Assembly (NCBI GenBank): GCA_001692895.1
Contig: KV748198.1
Location: forward strand, 966,367-1,030,366
Length of the DNA: 64,000 bases
From: Cenococcum geophilum 1.58
Lineage: Eukaryota > Ascomycota > Dothideomycetes > Gloniales > Gloniaceae
Direction of reading: 5' to 3'
Below the pieces are notes generated by a model, which saw nothing but the letters and a program-made list of their open reading frames with translations, ran no database searches and was not told where the DNA came from. The translations under genes were made by a program, and so were the position numbers. This document shows, piece after piece, positions 1 through 10,274 of the stretch; within the stretch, counting starts at the first letter, position 1, and the number at the start of each line of letters is the position of its first letter.

Positions 1-1189
1 GAATATCGCATTAGCTTCTCCCTTAATCTTAACTATCTTCTAGCTCTCGTCCTATTGTTATTAAGCCTTATCTTCTTATTCTTTAAGTCTAATCTTTATA
101 ACTTAGTTAGTAAGATTCTTATTCTTTTCTACCTTCTTTAGTGCCCTTTTAATGCGAGCATCTCCTATTATAACTCCTACAGGTCTCTTATCTTTAAATA
201 AACACTAATAGTCCTTAAGGGAGTAACCTCGTATTCCGCACGCTAAGCACTTAGGCGTTAGCTTCTTATAAGACGTCTCCTTATCCACTAGTGTCCCGGC
301 TCTCTTTAAGCGTCTATTATATGCTAAGGCTCCTCTTTATAAACCTTTAGTAGTATTAGAGTAATTCTTAATGGCTTACTCTATAAAGTCTATATTAAAG
401 GTACTCCCTCTTATAGTAGTATTGGCTTTCTTTAAGGGTCTCGTAAGTCCTTCTTGCAGCTCCTTTACTACTCTATGGTATTTAGAAGATCTTGACTTCT
501 ATAGGTTATTTAACTTAGTAGTGTACTTTATATAGTAGGCGTCGCTAAAAGGTTAAATAACGTCTGCTAAATCTTAAAGCCAGATTCCTTCTAATATTTA
601 AGGAATCTTATACTTCTCTTCTAGTACTATTATATATTCCCATTAATCTAGCCAGAGGTTTAATTTTAATAACTATTTAAACCCCTTAAGGGCTTCTATA
701 TACTAGTATTATACCTTCTTCCTAATAAATAACAAGGTAGGTTCGGTGTTCTCCTTTAGTTAAAATAGCTATTCTTTAACTATTAAGGAAGGGTTAAGCA
801 GTAGCTTCTTCTGAATTAATACTATAGACGTGATCTAGGTGCGTATCTATTATAGATACTCTTCCTGTTTTAGGAAGTACTTTATATCTTAGTTATAGTA
901 TTATCTGCTGTTCTTATACGCCCTTTATTAATTCGTCAAGAGCTATATATATAAGGTTATATTCTTATTAAAATCTATAACTTCTAGATAGGCTAGTTCT
1001 TATAGTAGACCTTATTAAGGTGCTGTATTATCTAGGTTAACGTAAGCCTAAATTCATTTATCTATAAGGGCTTATAGTTACCAGATCCATTACTCCCAGT
1101 CTTCTAGCTTATTAAGGATAATCGTAGTAGATAAACTTAACGGTAAAGTCATTTGACTGATAGGTAAAGGAGGAATTAAGATGGTATTT

Positions 1190-1261
1190 TTATCATTAAG
1201 ATCGTCCTTATCGTTAGGATCGTCCTTATCATTAGGATCGTCCTTATTATTAGGATCGTCC
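1190..1261. repeat. 18-bp tandem repeat, four copies
   Basis: Four consecutive 18-bp units of the form TTATCRTTAGGATCGTCC lie at 1190-1207, 1208-1225, 1226-1243 and 1244-1261, with one or two substitutions between copies. On the minus strand they encode a six-residue acidic repeat near the start of the gag-like reading, so this looks like an expanded coding minisatellite of the fossil element. Confidence 0.85.
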
Positions 1262-1276
1262 TATAACAATTAAGGT

Positions 1277-1316
1277 GGAATCTCGTGGAATCTCGTAGAA
1301 TCTCGTAGAATCTCGT
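1277..1316. repeat. 10-bp tandem repeat, four copies
   Basis: GGAATCTCGT is repeated four times (units from 1277, 1287, 1297 and 1307; the third and fourth begin AGAA). The array lies 15 bp right of the 18-bp array and upstream of the gag-like reading on the minus strand. Confidence 0.85.
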
Positions 1317-1455
1317 CCTGTGACAATTAAGGTAGGATTTTGATTAGGGTCGTCTTGTGACAATAAGGTGTCAGAGTCTAACGATAAGGTAAAATTTCTT
1401 TAAATAATTAAGTAATAGCTAAATAGCTTCTTAAGTCGGTGGACCGGGCTTATAA

Positions 1456-1850
1456 CTGTCACGAAACTCGTATTGAGCTGTTCATTAATGAAATGGGTTG
1501 ATTGATTAATAATCTTGACTTGAGGTTGTCCTGATATAGGGGGCCCCTGGGGCCCTGAAGAGATTTACAATGCACGTGCACGTGACTCGTGCACGGACTA
1601 CGCCTCCAGAGAATACAGAGAGCGCCCGCTCAGTCGCTGAGCCGCACGTAATACATACAACCCCGTCAACACTCGCGAATGTCCACGGCCAAGCCTGCAG
1701 CCAAGCCGTGGACATCTTTAAATGTCTTTCCCCTACTAATCGAGTCGCTAATACGCGCGTACTATTGGCCTATTGGCCCAGCCGTGCGCCCGTATATTTA
1801 CCCTATGCCGTAAGGTTACTTATCCGCTCTTGCTGAGCGGCCAGTAGGTA
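1456..1850. other. Less-mutated island inside the RIP block; contains a hairpin
   Basis: This stretch keeps CpA, TpG and CpG dinucleotides and GC-rich tracts that the flanking sequence has lost. It includes clustered CACGTG motifs near 1570-1600. A perfect 10-bp inverted repeat, TGTCCACGGC / GCCGTGGACA, lies at 1680-1689 and 1705-1714 with a 15-nt loop containing a PstI-like CTGCAG. A TG...CA interval at 1457-1671 could be an LTR of the element on the left, but nothing in the window confirms this. Small open readings here show no family resemblance, and I call no gene. Confidence 0.5.
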
Positions 1851-1954
1851 TACTTTCTCTACCTCTCCTCCCCGGTCTATGTCTGCGTATATAGGAAAAT
1901 AGGAACCCCCCCTTAGGGCGCAGCTTCTCTAGTAGCGTCCTATATGTCTTAAAA

Positions 1955-2465
1955 ATGCCATTAATTAGTCGCGTAAAGATTAACGTCGCGAATAATGCCA
2001 AACTACGCGCTAGCGCGCTAAGTATCCTTACCTTTATACATTCCGAGAGGCCTAAAAATATATCTTTAAATTATAAGCCGAATCAGAAAGAGTTTAAGGT
2101 AAGTAGGTAGGTACTTTATAGAGTAGTATACTTATAACTAATGCGCGTCTTCCTAGGCCTTTTATATAGAAGAGAAGCTACTCCTTTTCCTTATTAAGGA
2201 GGTTATAGGCTAGCTACTAAAAGTAAAAAGCCGTAAGGCTAGTAATAATGTACCTTAGGATAAGACGCGGCTCTTCTAGCACTTAGTTTATAGCTATATT
2301 ACTACCCTAACGGACCTCTACTAGATATAGAAGGTGTTACAAACACTTTAAGTACGATATTACGGCTACTAGGAGAGGAGTCGGAAGCAGCTAGTTAGTT
2401 AATCGAGGCACGGTCTAAGATGGAGCCGATAGAACTATATGACGAGGAATAGTAGCTAAGGTTAT
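1955..2465 (+). mobile_element. Crypton-like tyrosine-recombinase transposon, 5' part
   Basis: An ATG at 1955 opens a reading with NYKPNQKEFK near 2070-2100. A segment at about 2172-2340 then reads EEKLLLFLIKEV, VKSRKAS and TDLY. From memory this matches the N-terminal region of fungal Crypton-type recombinases, often annotated as CBF3/Ndc10-like or GCR1-domain proteins, which cut and join DNA through a C-terminal catalytic domain. GTAAGT at about 2099 and CCTAG at about 2156 could bound a 58-bp intron with a CTAAT branch site. Several TAG codons replace likely Gln or Trp codons, as RIP would produce. The coding sequence stops where the Gypsy element at 2466 is inserted. I could not recognise the catalytic half on the far side (8814 onward), so this copy is inactive and probably truncated. 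Confidence 0.6.
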
Positions 2466-2657
2466 TGTCACGGAACCCCACCGCAGGGGCCTCTATAGGA
2501 GAGCCCCGTGCTCTCGCGTACACCTCGCGTATAGCTTATGTCAGCTACGCGTAGGTATATCACCTCCTTACGCCCTTGACCCTTACGATCGATCGCGCAA
2601 CGTCTTGTAGACTCCTCGAATACATACGTCTTGTAGCCACTGCCCCGTCCCATGACA
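2466..2657 (+). repeat. 5' LTR of the first Gypsy element
   Basis: A 192-bp LTR begins TGTCACGG and ends CATGACA. It differs from its partner at 8617 by about 16 positions, all transitions. GTTAT precedes it as the target duplication. Confidence 0.95.
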
Positions 2658-5600
2658 TTACGTTGCGCCTTTTTACTACCGATACCCAGCCTACGACTAA
2701 TTCTACGTCTTTGTAATACTATAGGCGCTACTAGAAGCAGCGTGCTTATAAGTTACCTTACTTTATACTTCTAAGGAACCTATAATAGTAAGACAATATT
2801 TCTTACTAGCTATTATGTTAAACCTAAAGAACAATCTAATACCTATACTTAACCTACAACGCCAATCAATCCTAGGAGAATTTGATTTATTAGCCCTAGC
2901 CTTAACCCCTAAGGAGATGGACACTAATAATATTTTATCTTTTATTAACTATATAACTACGGACAAGTAAGCAGAAGGGCTATTATTTATTAAAATTAAA
3001 ATATAAGACGCTAAGATGTTTATAAAAATGGTAGCATAAGAACCTAATAAATATTACCACCTTTTACAGAACTACTACCTAAAGCTTATATAAGCCGAGA
3101 TATATACTGCCTAAGATTGCGATATTATCTAAGACCTATAAGCTCGCAAGGCGCTCGCTAATAACACGCATTAAGAAACCGAAAATAACCTCTGTATATC
3201 TAAACGCGACGTCTAACAGTTAAAGAAGGCTAAGATTGCACTTATTGCTATAGTTACTAAAAAAGAAGGCATAATTAAATACCTATAATCTTAGCTTAAC
3301 GAGTATATTTATAATAACGCTAGATACCTCTCTACTATATATAACACTACTTAAGTCTCTACGCCCCTAGCAACTTTACCTACTTAACGCTTAACAGAGG
3401 GTTAGCGCTAAGCAGCTTTACCTAATAAGAACCCCTACTAAAGCGACAATAAAAGCTATAACGACTAAACCTAAGCTGCTACTATAGGGTCTAATATACG
3501 TTACCTTAATCCCTTAGTTTTCTAGGGAGACCGTAAAGAATATAGCCACTAGAAGATATAAATCCGTAAAAAACTAACTTAGAGCGCCTGCCTTTTTCCT
3601 ACGGAAGACACTAAGATTGGCTATATTATTAGGTGAATAAAGGGTACACTATTTAATAGACTCTTTGCCTAATAGGAGACTAATAGCCCTTAGAAGTAGC
3701 AGTTCTACTAAGAAGTCCTTAACAATCTTAACCTAATATACTATAACCACGACCTACTAGCCACTAACCAAGCTAAACTACGTGCCCTAAAGATAAGCCC
3801 TACTAAATTATTTAACGAGTTCTATATTAAATTCTAGAAATATACTAGAGCCCTCGCCTAAGACGATACTAAAGACTAAAAAGATCTCCTTAAAAAAGTT
3901 ACTTATTGCCTTAGTTACGTAGCCGCCAGCTATAACTATAATAATGTTTATAATATGGTAGCAGCTATACGGAAGATTAAATAACAACTAAATTAGATTG
4001 CTACTATAAACCCCTACCTAAAGACCTCCCTATAGAAGCCCTCCGGACCTACTAAACCACCGACGCCTACTACCCTAAGTAATACTACTGGTCCTAATAT
4101 TGACCTTTTTATACCAACCTTCCTGCAGAAGCTACTAGACGGAGAATGCGAGCTACTTTAAAAGCTAAAGCGTTGCTATAGATGTCGTTAAGAAGGCTAT
4201 TATAGCTATAGCCTAAACTGCCTAATAGCTAGGTTTAGTAGCCGCCGCCTAATACTTAACCTAGTACCTCGAACACTAAATACGTCGCTATATGCTATTA
4301 CCGTATAAGACAAAAATGCAATAATAGCGGTAGAGTTAGATACGGAAACGGAAAACGCCAAGTCCTAGCCCTAAGTTGTAGGTTAGGACGCCCTAATAAT
4401 AAGGGGATCTATATATTGGCCTGCTTAATAGATAACTTAGTAAAAATAAATGGACGGAAATAGATAGTTTTACCCGCAATAGGAACTACTGCTAAAAAAT
4501 AATATAAAAGCCGTTCTATAATTAATTGCAAAGCTACTAATAAATTTATAGATACCTAATTTATATGTACTTATAACCTACCTACCTTACCCCTTACTAA
4601 AGCCCGCGCCCTATAACTTGCTAACGGTAGTTATACTATATAAAAGATTACCTATATGGTATAACTCCACCTAGATATAAATAGGCACTAGGAAGAACTT
4701 TGGGCCTATATTATACCACTTACTAACTACCCTATTATCCTTAGAATAAACTAGCTCGAATAACATAACTCCGCTATTAACTAGAAAAAGAGAGAAATAA
4801 CCTTTAACTCTAAATACTATAAAGAGACCTGCCTAGAACATGGCCTAGCCGCCTTTATTTACTCCCTAGGATACCAACCTAAGGAACCCCTTATTACCCT
4901 ACCTATAACTAACTGCTACTATATAAGTGCCGCGGCCTTCTACCGCATAGCATATAGGAAAGGCTGGACCGTTACCGCAGCCTCCTAATTATAACTATAT
5001 AAGCTTAATAAAGAATAGGACCACGTCCTCTATAGTAATAGGATAGATATAGTNAACCTNNTAGAAAACGATNCCCCNNTANAACTCTACGGACTTTTAC
5101 CTTTAGACTTTAAGAAGTTTATAAAGCTTAAAAAAGGACTTACTAACGAGGAACTCCGCAAGCTCCTCCCTAAGAGGTACTATAACTTTATTAACGTATG
5201 CTCACAAAAGAGCGTAGATATACTTCCCCTATATTGACCTAATAACTATACCATTAATATTAAATAAGGAAAAACGCTACCCTATAAGAGATCCTATTTA
5301 ATATTAAAAGACGAACTTCTAGTTGTTAAAAAGTATATTAATAAACACCTTAATAAAGGGTTTATTCGCCCTAGCATATCCCTAACAGCCGCCCCCATCC
5401 TCCTTACTAAAAAGCTAGGAGGAGGTATTTAATTCTATATTAACTATAGAGGACTTAACGCTATTACGATTAAGAACTAATACCCTATACCGCTTATATA
5501 TAAGACTTTTAAGCGGCTTAGCTAAGCTAAAATCTATACTAAGCTTAATATTATTGCCGCCTTTAACCGCCTCTAAATACGAGAAGGTGACGAATGGAAA

Positions 5601-8600
5601 ACCGCATTCGCATTACGCTTTGGCTAATTTAAATATACTATTATACCCTTTAGCGTATATAACGGCCTAGGCAGCTTCTAAAGCTATATTAATAACGCCT
5701 TACGGGACTACCTTAATGACTTCTACTCTGCGTACCTGGACGATATACTTATTTATAGCGATAACCCTTCTAAGTATACTAAGCACGTTTAAAAGGTCCT
5801 ATAGCGCCTTAGGGATGTAAGACTTTATATTAATTTAAAGAAGTGCAAATTCTTAGTTACAGAAGTAAAATACCTTAGACTAATCGTTACTACTAAGGGT
5901 GTCCGTATGGACCCCGAGAAGGTACGCATAATTACCAAATAGTAAACCCCTAACTGCATTAAAGACGTATAAGCTTTCCTTAGTTTTACTAACTTCTATT
6001 AAAAATTTATATATAACTTCTCGGGTGTTATAGTACTACTTATAGTAATAATATAAATAAAGGGCCTTTCCGTAAAAGGAAGAAAAATATATTTACGTTT
6101 TATTTAGACGCCTAAATATAAGAAGGCGTTCTAAGACCTTAAAGATGCTTTTACTAAAGCACCTATTCTAGCTTACTTTATACTAGGATAATAACTCTAT
6201 CTTAAGACTAACTCCTTAGACCACGTTAATATAGGCGTCCTCTTCTAAATAGGTAATAACAGTCTCCTCTACCTAGTCGCATTCTATTCGTTTAAGCTTA
6301 CACTATAAGAATATAACTATAAGATCTATAATAAGGAACTTCTCGCGATTATATAAGTATTTAAGGAATTTTAACTGGAACTCTCCTTAGTAGAACCTAA
6401 CTAGCTAACTAAAGTTCTTACGGATTATCGTAACCTTAAGTACTTTATAACTATAAAATAGCTAAACTAACGCCAAGCACGCTAGAACGAGTTCCTCTCT
6501 AGTTTTAACTTTAAAATCGCATATAGGCTAGGAGTATAAGGTACTAAGCCTAATAGCCTAATACGCCGCTTATAAGACCTTCCTTAGTCTAAAGATAACC
6601 CCTATAACCAGTTCCAACAATAGACAATCCTAAAAGTACGGAATTTAGCCCTAGGTATGCTACCTATAATAGAGCTAACTGTACCTTAGCTTTATACTAT
6701 AGAACTAGAATTACCTCCTAAAATTAACAAGCTTATTATTACGGCATATAATACCTCTGTTAACCTATTACTGCATTAACTTATTACCGCAAAGACCGCT
6801 AGCGCCCGTACGCTACCGACTAAACTCTAAAGCTTAGGCTAGATTAATATAGTAGCCTTAGAAGTAAAAGAGAACAGGCTCTATTATAGAGGCCGTCTAT
6901 TCATCCCTAACTTAGAAAATTTATAACGGCAACTAATCTAAATGGCCTACGACCTCTAATTAAGCGGCCACCTAGGCAGAGGAGGAACCTATAAGCTTCT
7001 TAGCCGATACTACTTCTAGCCTAAAATAATAGACTTAGTTAAATACTTTATAGGCGCCTACTACGGTTATAAGCACGCTAAGGCCTTTAATACAAAGTAC
7101 TAAGGATTATTGCACCCTCTACTAGTACCTATATAACAATGGGCAGATATCACTATAGATTTTATTGTTAACTTACCACCCTATAAGCGACATAGCTATA
7201 CCTACAAGAACATCCTTATAATAATATACCGACTTATAAAAGAGCGCCACTACGTCCTAACCAAAGGCGTAGCCGTTAGCAATATTACTAACGCCTTTCT
7301 TCGCGAAATCTACCGATTATATGGGTTACCTAACTTAATTACATCTAACTAAGGTATACAGTTTGGCTCTAATATATAGAGACGAATCTGCTAACGCCTT
7401 AGTATCTCTGTTAAGATATCTATATCCTTCTACTACGAAACTGCTAGGTAACTAGAAAACGCTAATACTAGTATAAAATCGTACCTACGATAGGTAGTCG
7501 CCTATAGTTAAGATAACTGGGTGGATTACCTTTTACTAGGTAAATTCGCAGCAAATAACCACGTCTTAACTACTATAAGACTTACCCCGTTCTTCGCGAA
7601 TAAGGGATATTACCCCTAATCTGGTATAGAACTACTAGAACCTATTAATAAAAAACTACTATATAGAAAACGCCTTAAGATGCTACTTGCTAACTAGTAT
7701 ATAGACTATATAAAAATCTACTTAACTACTATAAGGGAGAAATGGCCTAGGCTTAAGCAAAGTAGGCCTACTTCGCTAACTGTTATAGAACGCCACCACC
7801 AGAGATGCGTGTTGGCGACTAGGTATAGCTAGATACACACAATATCTCTATATAAAGGCCTATAAAGTTACTTAATTATAAGAACCTTAGCCCCTACCTA
7901 ATTAAACGAGTTATTAATAGGGGAGCCGTATACAAGCTAGAGCTCCCACCTACCCTAGCTACCCGCGGGATATGGCCTATATTTTACCTATAGCTACTAC
8001 ACCTTTACTAGCTTAACCCCTTACCGGGGCAAATACAGCCTAAACTCCTACTAGTACTAATCTGAGATGAGAACGAAGATAAGAACCACAAGGAGTAGAC
8101 CGTTGAACGAATTATTAACTCTAAATACTTTAGCAAAGGCAGAGGACGACGGCTTTACTACAGAGCTATATATATAGGATTCGACATAAATTAGCCAGAA
8201 TAGCAACTATAGGAAGACTTTAAAAATGCAAAGGATCTAATTAGCGACTTTTACTACGCGAACCTATAGAAACTAGGCCTAAGCAGAGATTTTATACCTA
8301 ATCCTCTATAGGAGCCCTTATAGAGTTAAACCGTTATATATTACCACGTAGGGGCAAATTACCGTTAAATTGCCGTTAGATTGCGGTAAAGTGCGATTAT
8401 GTAACTAGAATATCGTTAAGATATCCAGGAACTTCAACCGGCGGTTAAAGTTATCTAATTAGTCGGATTCTTAGATGCTAAGCCTTATTATATAACATTA
8501 TTTTAAGCCTTTAGCAATACCCCCCTTTCTTCTTTTCTATACCCTAAGTGTCCCTTTTATATATATATAGTAACCACAGCGTCGCCGGAGCTCCGCCTTT

Positions 8601-8616
8601 ATAAAAGGGGGGGTAG

Positions 8617-8808
8617 TGTTACGGAACCCCACCGCAGGGGCCTCTATAGGAGAGCCCCGTGCTCTTGCGTACACCTCGCATACAGCTTATGTCAGCTACG
8701 CGTAGGTATATCACCTCCTTACGCCCTCGACCCTTACGATCGATCGCGTAACATCTTATAGACTCCTCGAATATATACGTCTTGTAGCCACTGCCCTGTC
8801 TTGTAATA
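8617..8808 (+). repeat. 3' LTR of the first Gypsy element
   Basis: A 192-bp LTR begins TGTTACGG, directly after the G-rich purine tract, and is followed by the target duplication GTTAT. The same LTR family recurs at 23934, 34893 and 52893. Confidence 0.95.
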
Positions 8809-8813
8809 GTTAT

Positions 8814-9796
8814 ATAATGTGCTACGTATTAAATAAGAGGGATAAGAGGAACTTATGTACCTTATATATAAGACGTACCTTATATATAAGGAGGATTTCT
8901 TAAAAGTACGGTTGTGTATTTAAAGGACTATAGTCCCTACCTAGATAGTTCTTCTTTTTGTAGTAAATCTTAGAATATAATTAGAGTTAATCTATTAGGT
9001 AACTACTCCACTAGTTATTATTACATTGTTAACTTCTTATTTACCTATATACCTAGCCTATTAATAAGTTTACCGTAATTTCTACTATAAGGCTCCGTTA
9101 TATATTTACTACTAAGGTTATAGTATTAATAAAGTTAAATAATATACCACTAAAAGCAGTAGCTATAATAGCGTTAACGGCAGTAACTATATTAGGATTA
9201 AATAATAACACTAGTATAGTAGATACTAATTCTTAGCTAGTTACCGTTAGACAGCTATAGGAAATAGTTAATTAATTAATAGGATATTTAAAGAAAGGAT
9301 TAATAGGATCGGAGCGGCTAAGGTTAAGTTACCCTTAATTAAGCGATTCTTAGGGAAGAAGTTAAAACTTAAAGGATTCTTTATATAAATGCACTTTAAG
9401 GTTATATAGGAAGGAGTTAAACTAGGGACACCTATAGATTAAGTCGCTTACGCAGGATTATTCTTAACGAGAAGGGTACTTAAGTGGTTTAAATCTTACC
9501 TTGTAGAGGCATAGGAATATAGTATAATAACTACTAACTAGAAGGTATAGTATATATTCTTAAGTTAAAATGGGTTTATAAAACACTTAACGCAGATATT
9601 TAAAGACCTAAAGGTAACTACTACGGCGGAATAAAGGCTTTAAAACCTAGTATAAAGGACTTTAGCAATTAAATATACAATATAGTTTTAAATATTGGCA
9701 ATATAGGTTGAATAGAATAATAAAGCGCTTATAGTATAATATAAGTAAGGAATTAAAGCGAAAGTCTAGGACGTAATTATCCTAATAAAAGATACG
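8814..9796 (+). mobile_element. Outer Gypsy-like element, segment 1 (gag), fossil
   Basis: This AT-rich, RIP-mutated sequence reads as a Ty3/Gypsy-type gag capsid region at about 9100-9790. It is interrupted at GATAC (9797-9801) by a Copia element and resumes at 15970. A duplicated 16-bp TATA-bearing unit, GTACCTTATATATAAG (8857-8872 and 8875-8890), lies upstream and could belong to its promoter or LTR. I could not define LTRs. The element is broken many times over and is older than the Copia, LINE and Gypsy insertions it hosts. Confidence 0.6.
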
Positions 9797-9801
9797 GATA
9801 C

Positions 9802-9966
9802 TATTGGTCATATACGGTGACTCACTAATAACGACTACTTGAGTAGGTTATAGTGATGTTGGTTAATAAAGCTTGTTATTGGAATGAGGAAGGGCGAGAA
9901 GCTTAAGACTCCTCGCCACGCTAGTGCCGCGGCGACACGTGACGACCGCTTGCCTTATTCCCGATA
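9802..9966 (-). repeat. 3' LTR of Copia copy C
   Basis: 165 bp, preceded by the duplication GATAC. It contains the inverted repeat GGCGAGAAG...CTCCTCGCC and a CACGTG motif next to a GC-rich tract also present in the Copia B LTR. Confidence 0.9.
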
Positions 9967-10116
9967 CTGGCAACTCTTCTTTTATAGTTGCCATCTATAT
10001 ACAAATACTGCTTGTCTAGCGTAGTGTTACAGGACTACCCCGTAATACCTTACACACGCCTACCGATTAAGCCCAGTTATAAAACCGTAATTTGCCGCAA
10101 TCTGCCGCAATCTACT

Positions 10117-10274
10117 ATATTCTGCCACGCTATAGAATTCTACCAAATTCTGCCACGCTATAGAATTCTACCAAATTCTGCCAAGCCATAGACTTTTACC
10201 AAATTCTGCTAAGCTATAGACTTTTGCCAAATTCTGCTAAGCCATAGACTTCTGCCAAATTCTGCTAAGCTATA
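10117..10274. repeat. 28-bp tandem repeat, about six copies
   Basis: Units resembling AATTCTGCCACGCTATAGAA plus eight further bases repeat from 10117 to 10274 and drift by a few transitions. They lie between the RNase H end of Copia copy C and its 3' LTR. Copia copy D has a related array of CTGCCAA-type words in the same relative place. Confidence 0.85.

Larger units (their letters stand above)
1..1455 (-). mobile_element. Copia-like LTR retroelement, gag-end fragment (fossil)
   Basis: Degraded reading on the minus strand runs from about 1260 towards the left edge. It resembles the gag region of fungal Ty1/Copia-type polyproteins: an acidic repeat segment, then a helical gag-like body. Protease, integrase and reverse transcriptase would lie beyond base 1. 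The sequence is saturated with RIP-type transitions and has many breaks (dozens), so it is a fossil. A 5' LTR would be expected to the right of about 1400, but no second copy exists in the window to prove one. Superfamily assignment rests on general character only and is tentative. Confidence 0.45.
2466..8808 (+). mobile_element. Gypsy (Ty3-type, chromovirus-like) LTR retrotransposon, full-length fossil
   Basis: This element is bounded by 192-bp LTRs and a perfect 5-bp target duplication, GTTAT (2461-2465 and 8809-8813). Total length is 6,343 bp. Parts in order: gag from about 2820 with a CCHC knuckle near 4170-4220; protease about 4500-4900; reverse transcriptase about 5250-5920; RNase H about 6100-6480; integrase about 6880-7800 with the zinc-binding region first; and a chromodomain-like tail about 8050-8340. 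A purine tract (8602-8616) precedes the 3' LTR. Reverse transcriptase before integrase places it in Gypsy. It is structurally complete but dead, with dozens of breaks from RIP. It inserted next to or into the Crypton-like sequence. Ambiguous bases cluster at 5054-5093. Confidence 0.93.

Noticed and set aside
1570-1836. Overlapping 60-90-residue open frames on both strands of the less-mutated island
   Set aside because: No family resemblance, no context, and length expected by chance in GC-richer sequence free of RIP stops.
10117-10274. CRISPR-like array
   Set aside because: The 28-bp units are directly abutting without spacers, and they lie inside a fungal retroelement.
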